Assembly: GCF_000003815.2 (NCBI RefSeq) | Contig: NC_049994.1 | Location: forward strand, 1,485,499-1,549,498 | DNA length: 64,000 nucleotides | Direction: 5' to 3' | Source: Branchiostoma floridae | Lineage: Eukaryota; Chordata; Leptocardii; Amphioxiformes; Branchiostomatidae | Part shown: positions 48,224-60,200 of the stretch, piece by piece | Layout of the letters: each line of letters starts with the position of its first letter | How positions within the stretch are numbered: position 1 is the stretch's first letter | The notes under the pieces: generated by a model | Database searches by the model: none | Told to the model about the DNA's origin: nothing | What the model saw: the letters and a program-made list of their open reading frames with translations, nothing else | Translations under genes and position numbers: made by a program

Positions 48224-51200
48224 ATGGTCGACTTTGACGGCGCTCTGGAGTACCTCGGGGCTTTTGGCAAGTACCAGAAACTCATCTACTGTCTAACATG
48301 TGTTCTGACGTTGCCGGTATCTTTCCACATGCTTGCGATGACGTTTTTGGACGCCAAGGTGGCGTTCCACTGTGCCGTCCCGGAGATACGTCACGCCGAG
48401 CCTGGGACGGAGAACTACAGCTGTGCGCTCAACTACTCCATACCCTGGGAACAAGACCAAGAAACAAAAGACTGGCAGTTTTCGGGATGTGACAGGTAGA
48501 CACTGTTTTTTTTTTTCTTACTCACAAAACATCAAACCCCAAAATGGGTGAGAGAAATGGCGACTAGACTCAATTTATGTAACGCGTATCCTCTTGGAAA
48601 ATAAAATATTAACAAAATAAGCCTTTGGATAATAGCGAATGCGAGGACAGTTCAGAAAAGAATGCATATAAAGACGGGTACACAGAATGTATAGTTATGT
48701 GCCTTTATAATAATTTCACAAGTGACACGAGAAGAGTAAAGTAAACTATTGCGCACATCGAACTTGTTTAGTATTGTCAGATAGTGTATCAAAATTAACG
48801 GTGTGCCGGCCGAGAATACCAGAAAGCTTCTACGAGAAAGGTACGGGTTTTTACCATGGTGCACGCAAATCTCAACCATTATAGTCGGACGTCTAGAAAA
48901 TGGATCATCTGAAACAACCTGCGTTGGTACAGCTAATATCAACAACATAACAAATAGCGCATTATATATTGGAAAAAGTTATTTGCAAGTTCATATGCTT
49001 CGGGGCTAATTGCAATTATATGATAGAAACAGAGGGAACGTACATGTGACAATGGATAGTGATAAATATTATTGCAGATTGAAAACTACTCGAATACTTG
49101 TGTTGGCTATTTCTAAACAGGTTGGGTTTGCCTTCTTTTTGGAACCAGAGGAAGACGAAAAGCCCCACTTTTTCTACCATTTGTGGGTTCTGTGCTTTTA
49201 AGGAGCCTGTTTTAAGAGGAAAGTGGCTTTCTGGTCGTCTGTGAACATGTTCGGCGGTACATGACATCAAGTGTTCTGCTAAGACATTAACGTGAACACT
49301 GCAAAATGAAGTTTGGTTCCTAATTTTGATACGACCAATCAAGCTATGAATTCCAAAAATGATGGGTAGTTAATGACGAAGGAGATGCGTGGTTAGTCGC
49401 TATCAGGCTCCACAGGTCGCTGTGTAGTAGTAGAAATTGCCCAAATAAGACAGAAAACACACCAAAGAAGTTAGATAATACTCCTCGGTCATATAACTGC
49501 TCTGGCGTGTTTTCTGTCTTATATTTTACGCCCGTCCCTAAATACGAATGCAAGGAACCGCGAGCTCTACTGCAAGGTAACTAACAGTTACCAATTGAGT
49601 CAAAAAAGCATCCTGAAAGGTGGAAATCTCACGGTTAACTTGAGAATAACTCAACAAGGGGTTGATGGGTCGTCATCATTTTTTTATACATTATGTTGTG
49701 AAAAATAATCGATAACTCCTCCCAGTGACCCCCTTCTGCACCTCTCCATGTCCCTGATAAGATAGTCCAACGTTTGACCCGCCGCTTTGTAAACGGGGAG
49801 ACGCCTGCAAACATTTGTTACACGCCCCTCGAACTTTTGACCTCAGACGAAAGTTGACCCAAAATCTAAAGCTGTCTCAATGTTCCTTTTGTGTTTCGTC
49901 TGACTTCAAGATTTGTTGTTGACGATGGTGAAATCTGTGTAGCTGTTCTTTTTACACATGCTTGTGTTGCATCACAAAGATGACTGCCGTATGATTTAGC
50001 CCTGGTTGAGGACAATGCATAGTCACATTGGCCAGCCAATCATTAATGTCGTAATTGCTCTTTATCTCCTCGAATCAATATATACCATCGTCCTGATTGG
50101 TGGAAACGTTGCCACCCTAGCAATGTTGGCTTCAAAAAGACAAAAATATGTATGGCCTAATGGGTCCGACCTTTGCTGAGGTCCGTATTGAAGAAATATA
50201 GAGGCGACGTCTTGAAGTAACTGTTAGGGTGTTTAGATCCTGATTTGACCTTCCTGACTTGGAGACGACCTTGTGCATTTGGGACAGACACTTCACACGA
50301 ATTTCCTCACTTCACTCAGGTTAAGATGAGTACCTATCGTCGGTTAGGGACGTTTCTCGGCAAGAGGTCCCATCTTTGTGGAGAGCCACACCTCGGGCAC
50401 GTTAGAGAACCCACTACACTTATCGAAAATAATTATTGAGTCCTTTCCGACCGGTGTGAATGGATCAGTCTGGATATGCAGCTTGCACTGATCAGTACAC
50501 ACACCATCGGTGGTTTACTGGGTATGCCTGCCTGCATAAGTGCCTAGGCCAAGGACTGGCCCCTTGCTCCTCTCCGCTAGAACTCTCCAGGTTGCACGGT
50601 CTCTGCACTTGTCTCCGCGAACTTGATACTCTGTTCAATGTCCTTTGCAACTTTATCCCTCCAGGGCTTCCGGGGGTCCCATGGACTTGGCTTTTGGAAA
50701 TCTTCATAGTATGCTTTGTGGACTAATGTATTTGGTGGTCTTCTTACTACATGTCCGAACCACCTTAGTCTTCTAAGCCTGATGGCATCGACAATGGAGA
50801 GTCGATACAAAAAAACGAGTATACAATACAAACAAATAAGTAGCCCAGCACATGCAGTGATCAAGTGATGTAAGTTGTTTGTAGAACATGGCTACTTGAC
50901 CTTCCTGCACGCACCAGAGCAGGACGTGTGACTTAACATATAGAAGTACACGTCAATCATGTGTTTACTCAGCTAGGCAGCCGTGACAAGTTGAAGTACA
51001 TGTGTATGCAGTGTAAATAAAGGTCCGTGAATAGTGTCATCAGGTCGATACGTCACTGAATCGTTTTATACAACCTTTGCTTTACTCCCCGCGGCGTTTC
51101 TCTGACCGTCTGCCACCTTCCTTCCATACGTAAATGCCACATCTGTAAAGCAAGGACACCTATCGCTACAGTACAATGTGAACCAGTTAGAATTGCCCCG

Positions 51201-54200
51201 AAGAAGGTGACAGACGGTCACCGAAACGTCGGTGGAAATAAAGCAAAGGTTCTGTAAGATTGGTCTCTTTATTCTGTAAACTAGAACTATGAAATATTAA
51301 GAGATTTTTTCGTAGATTTTATGCAAATAGCATACTTTCATAATCTATACATGGTGATGGGCAAACTTGGACATATCACAAGTATAAAGTTTTCATAATT
51401 CATCTTGTTTTAATTTGTTTTGCCATTTTGGCATAGGTTTGAACAAAACGGTTTTTTTTTCATAGGTTTGTGACGCAAATCAGTTCCTCATTTGCATATT
51501 TGGTGTCTTCTTATATTCCACCTATCTAAATTGCATGTGCTACATTTATTAAGTCCAGTTTAATGGGATTATACGACTTCCTAATTAATTATACAAATTG
51601 CATAGCATGTATATCATCATGAACACATTTGCCTAAGCTACTTGCATGCCTAAAATGATAGAAATCCGTCGTTCCTATCTGCAGTTATCCTCTTTAGAAT
51701 GTATTACAAAAACGCCCCTGCAGTTCCAAAATTGAATGTTAGGGGAATGAAACATGCCCCACTTTGCCATGATGCTGAAAGCTGTCTACCACCCAAATGT
51801 CTAGACCATATCACGTCCGAGACAAGAGATACATTGAAAAACTGCTATGATAGAATATTCTCATTAATTATGCAAATGTATCCCCAGTTTGTATCATCAG
51901 TATTTTGTTTGAGCTATCTTGTTCACAGACACACATAGTGAAAATATTGCCTCCATGAATATTTCGTGGAGGCAATAAAGAAGGAGACATTACCCCAACA
52001 CACAGTAAAAAAAACAACAACCCACTACTCCCATGGTCTCGGAAAGCCTTTACCTTATCAAGCTTATCATTCGTTGCAGCGCTGTTGAAATAAGTCATAA
52101 GTTTGAGTGTAGTGCCACATCGTCCTTGTTTCTGTGAAGCAAGTAAAAAAATACAACGAATTTGAACAATCAAAAAAGTCTAGCAACAAATACTATCCGA
52201 ATCTTAAGCATCGTCATTTTAAAACTTTCAACCTATATGTTATGATATGTTACGATCATATTTTTTGCACATAATTGTATAAGGCCGTTTCCAAAACATA
52301 TCCAGTTGATGAGTAACTGTTATCTTATCGTATCTTATTACCTGGATGTACCATAGACGTATAGATGGTATTTCATATCATACATAGGACATTAGGACAT
52401 TACTCATGTAGGATACAGGTCTTCAGATCGACGAGGTTCAATCTGTTATGCTGGACTTTGTGGAAATATTGTTGTCACCTCACTGCAGTGAATGAACTGA
52501 AATTAATTTATATCATGCATATTTTGTAAGGATTGTTCATGTTGATGATATCCTTACGTAAGATGATTTTGGAATAATATTTATTGTCTAGCTTAATATT
52601 TTACATACAGTACTTGCAAGTCAGCCATACTACATCATGTTCTCTGTTGTAGATATGACGTCACGAACGAGAGCCTGGCAGCAATCGACTGTCCGTTTGA
52701 TGCCGTCAATGCGACAACTCTTGGCTACTTCGATGGCGTGAACACGTCATCCTGTAACCATGGTTACTGGTACGACAGGAGCCAGTATCACAGCAGCATC
52801 TTCACTGAGGTAAGTAAAGTTGTTTGTTTGCTATTGTGTTTGTATTGTTTGTATTGCAGACACGGCAAACCCCCTAAGTTCGTAACACACCAGGGTTGTA
52901 CTGAACAGATAAGCTCGAGTTGTGGCTCTCCTCAAACAAGGGAACTTCAGTTTAACGTCCTATCTAAGGGACGTCCCAAGCAGAAATTGGGTACTCATTT
53001 CCACCGGAGTGAAGTTAGAAAATAAATTGACATTATCAAACGTTTGATAGGGATTCGCTTCTGGAAAGAAGGCAATATCTGACTTTTAGCAGAGTAAGTT
53101 GACCTGCACAAACGTCCATGCTTTCTTCCTTGTCTCTTACCCAACGTAACAGGATGTCACCAAAAATTAATGATCACAATGATTTTAAATTTAGTAGACA
53201 TATACAAACGACTTTTAAAGACAGTCAAACGTAATAATACTGCCCCTAAATTTGAGTTGTGAACTTTACCAGTCGTCGAGGCTCAGAAATCACCTCTCGT
53301 TTTCTAACTCTCCCACATTTCCTGAGAACGAAAAACAAAACAACGATTATACTGCCACAATCAATGAATCGACATATCATAGCAGAACTGGTTAGATTCA
53401 TCTCGGATGTATATTTCAGAAAGTAGCATAGCGTAGGAAGCCCATGTATTTCTTAATGTCGTAACTTGAATCATTATCATCTCTCTGTCACAGTAACATA
53501 TACATGTAATTAGCCTTTGGACATATATTTACAATTGTAACTTCTTGTTTTTCAACATACGACAGAGGAAAAAAATGCTTGTATGCAGTTCTTTATCTGA
53601 CACCAACNNNNNNNNNNNNNNNNNNNNNNNNNNNNNNNNNNNNNNNNNNNNNNNNNNNNNNNNNNNNNNNNNNNNNNNNNNNNNNNNNNNNNNNNNNNNN
53701 NNNNNNNGAATCTTGTTAGAACGTTTATGGTGTTTGCTTTGAAAATTTAGCCATCTTGTTCTTTTTTTGTACCCATCTTGTTTTTTTCGCCCTACTTTAC
53801 TATTTTTGTAGTCTGAAGAGGATGTCATCCATAAACTTTAATTGCTGTGGCCTTATGCACAATTTTCGTGTAAAAAGACAATGAGCTAGAGGAAGCGCGA
53901 GGACAAAGCTGATATTATTGCGGGTGGAAAGAAGAATACAGGGGGCAAAGCTGGCGCAGTTAGTGGGGGTTAAGGACATTTCGACCCCTCTACTCTTGTT
54001 TGGCACCTGGAGTAGCCACGGTGCAAACGTAAACATTCTAAACGGCCTGTGTTTAAACACATGTCACCAGGTGATTGTTTCTGTTTGAAGATTAATTACA
54101 ACGTTATATAGTTACGCTGTCATGTGCGCATTGATTTTCGGGCATGGATATAATAGGTTTATGCATAAACAAACATAACTGTGACAAGTTAGCACTAGGT

Positions 54201-57200
54201 CTTAAACCTATAAGATGGTAGTGTAAGGCTTAGGCCACATTTCTAAACCGGGGTCTGGCCGGGATGTTTTGAGGAACGAAAAGTTAAAATGTATACCTAG
54301 AAATATGCACGTATCGTGCCTATGAATCTTATTTTGACATCTTGTATATTTTGATGTTTTTATATAATTCTTTTCGCTCCTGAAAGCTGCCCGGCCGGGC
54401 CCCGGTTTGGAAATGTGACCTAACTGAGGAGGACTGTTATTTCAATTTAACGTTTTGGGATTGGGTGGTCAATGTTTTATTGCATTCCATCATTCTTGCT
54501 GAAGATATATTGCTTGATGACAGAATATTTTGTACACTACTAGTCAACGTTTCGGTGACAGGCAGTCACATTCATCGGGCCAGTTCTGACTGGTTCTCCT
54601 TACACTGCAGCATAGGTGTCGCTTCTTACAGATGCGGTCCCAAACGTTAAGTTTTTATACATATACACAGATAGTCAATGCAGTCCCAAACATAAAGAAG
54701 TGTATTGTCACCGATCTTGTGTCTTTGGCAAAGGCACTTTACACTACTTTTCTCACTGCAGTGGAAATGAGTCCCTAACATTTCGGTTAGGGTAGCTCGC
54801 TCCAGACCCTTGTGATCTAGCCCCAATGTTGTAAGCTTCTCGCAATTCAGCCCCTGGGCCTGGCTGCAAAGAGAGATTAGTCGGCCCACACCCAATAACA
54901 ATAATAATATATATATATAAATGTCGTCAAATAACAATACTGATAGAGCAAGAATTGTCTTCTTTTAGAGTGCGACGAACCAGTCACAAATGCTCTGACG
55001 AAGGTTATGCCGGATGAATGAATCAATTTCTTGTATACAAAGGATTTTAAGATTGCCATTCAGTGACTTATTAACTTACGAAAACAATTCACGTATGCAT
55101 GTGTTTGTTTACTTTACTATCCAGTTTGACCTGGTTTGTGACAGCAATGAGCTGAACCAGTTCGCCCAGTCCATGTACATGGTAGGGGTGCTGCTTGGAG
55201 CTGTGGGTTTTGGACAACTATCAGACATGTGAGTCATACAACTATAAATATTAACGTTTCTAATAAAAAAATATATGTTAAGGATTTTCCAATATCATTT
55301 ATATTGAGTTACTAGCACATATAATGAACCTTTTCAGCCAGGAAACATATTCTCATATAATTTGGAAATGATTTTGAGAATTCAGTAGTTCATATTTCAT
55401 ACTTAATGTAGTTTGCACTTTTGCCTTCTCGTATTCCGTCTAGACGTTACTTTGTGAATCTTATTTCCTTTCCTTACTGTGTGTGTAAACTATTCTTTTC
55501 TTATAGTAAGGCTCTTTAGGCACAACCAGGGAGTACTTACTTCCAACGTTTTGATGTCTATCAGACACCATCATCAGGGTAGAATGACTGGAAACTACTT
55601 CTTGCTGATACTTATAGCCGATGTAGGTGGCGCTGCATGCAGCAAGAATGCCGTACCAAATATGGCTCAGCTTGTATCCCCCTCGTCTCTGTTCATTTCT
55701 TTTTTCATTCTTTTCTTGTAGGTATATACAATAAAGGTCTTTATTTATTAATTTTGTTTTATCCTATCGATACATTGATCTTTAGGATTGGCAGGAAGAA
55801 AACCCTCTTCATCGGCCTGTTCCTCCAGTTGGGTTTTGGCGTCGCTGTTGCGTTTTCCCCGAATTACACATTCTTCGTCGTGTTCCGAGCTCTTGTCGGT
55901 GCAACAACGTCTGCTGTGTTCCTCCCAGGCTTTGTCATAGGTAGGAAAGCATCGACAGTGTTATTGAACTAGTTAAACTGTAATTTCCAACACAAAAATT
56001 GGACTCACCCAAATTTTTGACTTAACAGCACCAGCCTTTGTCAAGGAATGAACAATCCACTGCTGCCATGACGTCACGTTATGCAGATAGAACACGTGAC
56101 TCAGTAAGCAGTGGATCATAGGTTGCAGGAAGTCTATGGCGCCCATCGTCTCTATTCAGGGATGGTTGTAAAGCTCTGATGTAGATGACTTCTTTGATCC
56201 CTCTAGTTCAATTTTTGTGTTGGAAATTACAGTTTAACTAGTTCAATAATGACTTTTACCAACACAGGTGAACTTTCAACATCGACAGTATTGTTATTGT
56301 TAGGATTGTTAAACTAAGGGGAGTATTAAGTGGATGGCAACATGCGGGTTCTCCTCATTTTCTGCATAAGTTATGATGATGGTGAGCATCAATTGTTTGC
56401 ACCAAAACAAGGCAAATATTCACCATTGATTTATGAAACAGAACATATATAGTAAATATGTTTATTAGCAAAACAAAATGGGTCCGTGTGGACCCCATGC
56501 GGTCAGAATAGTGGTCAGAGCAATGGGCAACAAGGTTCTTAGTACAGAAGCAAGTTGTTATTCAAGACGAACGTTTTGGTGACCGTTTGTCACTATCCTC
56601 AATTCTGACTTGTTCAGTTACGCACTACAAGCTTTTGTTGTCCCAAACAGATGCGTAAATACTTTGCGTTTAGGGCCGCATCTGTTAAGGTGGTATCTCA
56701 CTGCACTTGCTTGCGTCACTGCGGGGTTCGTTCACTGGGTCACTGTTTTGATATTTTCTACGATTTTTTGTAATTCAGATATTGCGTAATACGTATGACT
56801 TAGAAGACGACAAAATACCCGAAAGGAAGAAAATTCGTTCTTTATCTTTGAGTATCTCTCGAACCCAGCAGTGACGAAAGCGTGACGCAAGTACAGTGAG
56901 ATACCATCTATAGAAGCGACACCTACCTGTAGTGTCTAACAGAACCAGCCAGAACTGCCATGATTTAGGTGACAGGCGGTCACAAAAAATCGGTCCTGAA
57001 TGAATATTTGGTTGTGTACAAAGAACCCTGTTATCCAGTGATGAACCAACCTGATGAAACTGTTGAGATCAAAGTATTTGACGGCCCAGTGACAATTCTC
57101 TCTTTATGCACAGGTACAGAACTCGTGGCTCCCAGCATGAGAACATGGGCAGGAACTCTCATACAGATCTTCTTCTCCATCGGTTTTATGCTCCTGGCTC

Positions 57201-60200
57201 TCCTGGCGTACCTCATCAGGGACTGGAGGACTTTACAACTTGTCATCAGTTTACCGAATGCAGTCTTTATCTTTGCTTATCCGTGAGTAGAAATCAGTTC
57301 AAATATCATATTCAATGTTCAGTATTTGAAAACAAATGTAGAGATATATCGATAAAGATTAGACATCCAGGTAATAAGATATGCAAAAAGCAGTTACTCA
57401 AGCAACTGGATATGACTTACGGTACACGAGTTCCATCAATTGCAGCTTGATCATTGAGTCAAAACCATATCCAGTTGCTTGAGTAACTGCTTTTTGGCAA
57501 ATGTAGAGATAGATGTAGAAGTTGATTTGGTGACCTGTTTTCTTTGCGCTTCAATCTATCATTTTGACAAAGTTATGACTTCAATATACCTCCATCCCTT
57601 GTGTAGAAATATCATAATTTATTATTCCATGAAAAGTTTCCTCAGGTTGGTAAGTTACTGGGTAGCAATGTTCTTTGTACACGAGCAAGTACATCATAAT
57701 TACTGCTTATTTACTTCAATACTTCAAATACTTTTCGTTTGGGACTGCGTCTGTTAGCACAACTTTGTTTCATAGTGGGTCCCATATTTCTGTTAAACTT
57801 GTGTAGTAGGGGTGGGTACCAGTACAGAAAATTCAGGTCCAGGTCCGGTTCAGGTCCAGAGGTTCAGGTCTAGTTCCGGACCTGGACCTGGACCTGATTC
57901 AGTACATGTACAGAAGAAATCTGTTTTGTGGAGTATTCGACTCCCACTGGCGTTCTAAAATCTAACTGCCTCTGTACAATTTGGTAGAAATGACTGTAGA
58001 CTTAACTGTACTTCGCTTGTGTTATTTTCTTCGACCGATAAGCCCCCAAACGTGTGAATGCCTGATCATATAATCAGTTCATTTTCCAATAGGTCCAACA
58101 TCCGGTTCAACATCCGGTCCACCGATTTTTTTCAGGTCCATTTTTTCTGGACCTGTCCACTAAGAAAAACCGGTTTTGTATCCACCCTTGTGAAGTATTG
58201 TTGTCTGGTCCGTAACGATGGCGCCATCCTTGTTGTTACTTCAATTGCAGCCTGATCATTGAGTCTCCAAGATGGCTGCTGTCCAAAGGTCGTGACGAGG
58301 AAGTGGCCGCCATTATGCGGACAGCCGCCAAGGTCAATGGGGTCACACTGCCAGATGAGGTTTTCACAACCAAGAAAGTCGAGGTTAAAGTCGAGGACAA
58401 CGAGGTACGTTCATAGACAAGTTAACAACGTGATACATCTTTGCTACAAGTGACTGTACCTTGTAATGGTAGCAGACTCGATAAACAAACAAATTTGAAG
58501 GGACAATATTCAGTGGTAACGAACCGGCAGGAAGCAATGTAATGTATATGATAGGCAATATGTATGTGTCACTTTAATAGTTCGTACGTATTGCCAACAG
58601 CGAGCATTTCTCAGGGCGACGCCTGTTGGCAACACCATTTGCGAATAACAGTCACCAACCGACGCCAAATGGTCAACAATCTGTCGTACACAGTCGGGCA
58701 AGCGGTCGCCTGAAATGGAATTTTCTGAAAATTAAAAAAAAAAAATCGCGATTGGCCAATTGTCGCGAATGGGTGCGAAGTAGAGACAAACTAGTCTCAG
58801 CAAATTATCTTTTTGATGAATCTATCATTGGACATTGGTTTCCAAATAAGTCACCGAAACTGAGGATGTGGCATTCAGGGCGCGATCATTTCCATTCAAG
58901 GCAATTATGTATGATTGAGGCCACGAAAATAACCCTTGCGTCACATGTCAGATGGACCGCAAGGGAAATTGATATCAGCTTCAATCTAGTCATTGTATTT
59001 GATTTTTCTTTCTGCAGCCGAAAGATGAGAGGACTCATACGATCATCGACCTGGTGCGGACACCCAACATGGCCAAAAAATCTGTGCTGATTTTCTTCAA
59101 CTGGTAAGGGCTAAATTACAAAGATTTGGACATTCAACGGTAAAAAATGATTATTTTACTGACTTGCGAATGTCAAATCTATACTTCGCCCTTCTCAGCG
59201 CAATGTAAAATAGGGTCCTTAACGTTTGAGCCCCATTGTAAACACCGCATTCACTATTGATTTACATATATAAATGATTTATGTTCGGGACTGCATAGGT
59301 AAGGAGCGACACCTATAGCTGCAGTGCAATCTGAACTAGTTAAAATTGCCCGGCTGAGGAAGGTGACTGGCGGTCACCGAGGCGTCAGCTGTAACTTTGT
59401 GTCTTGGTTGTGAACAAAAAACCTTGTTGTCCCATACTAAATGCAAATTTAGAAAATGTCAGTTGTCTCTCTCAGGCTGGTGATCACACTAGTGTACTAC
59501 GGTCTGTCCCTCAACACCTCCAACCTGGGAGGGGACGACTACCTCAACTTCTTCATCGGCGGTGTGGTGGAAATACCGGCTTACATAACGTCTATCTATA
59601 TCGTAGATACGCTTGGAAGGTAAGCGTTGAGCAAATACCTATTGCAGTTAGATAAACCATGTAATAACAATCTGCCATTACATTTGAAACTGTTTAAGAA
59701 GCGAGAAGAAGTCGAACCTGTACATACCAGAATAGTAAACTTTGCAGTTGCATGTAGTATGATAACTCGCTTTTGATTTACTAGAACTAGTACTTAGCTT
59801 GTGAGAGCAGAAACGTACAATATATCTATTATGATAAGAAATATCATAACCTTATGACATAAAATGCGGCAACATTCTACTCCCTGGCTCAGAAGTCATG
59901 GAATGTGACTTCCTTGGTCAGACGTGTGCGGCAGTCAGAGTTAGACGCGTTTTGACTCCTCAGTGTAAATTCCAACTTCGTTATTTCTACGACAATATAG
60001 CTTTGGGTGAATCCATCCTTGGTTTTCGTTGTAGACCTTCATAACTGTAACTAGGATACGCCAGCTTACTTGTCGATTCCCTCTTATTCGTCAGAAATTT
60101 TAACAAAATCCATCCGTGAAAAAGCCAGATGAAAAAGCCCCTTATATATATATATATATAAATATGCTTATTTGGAAATGGTGTCATGACGTCGCCAAAT

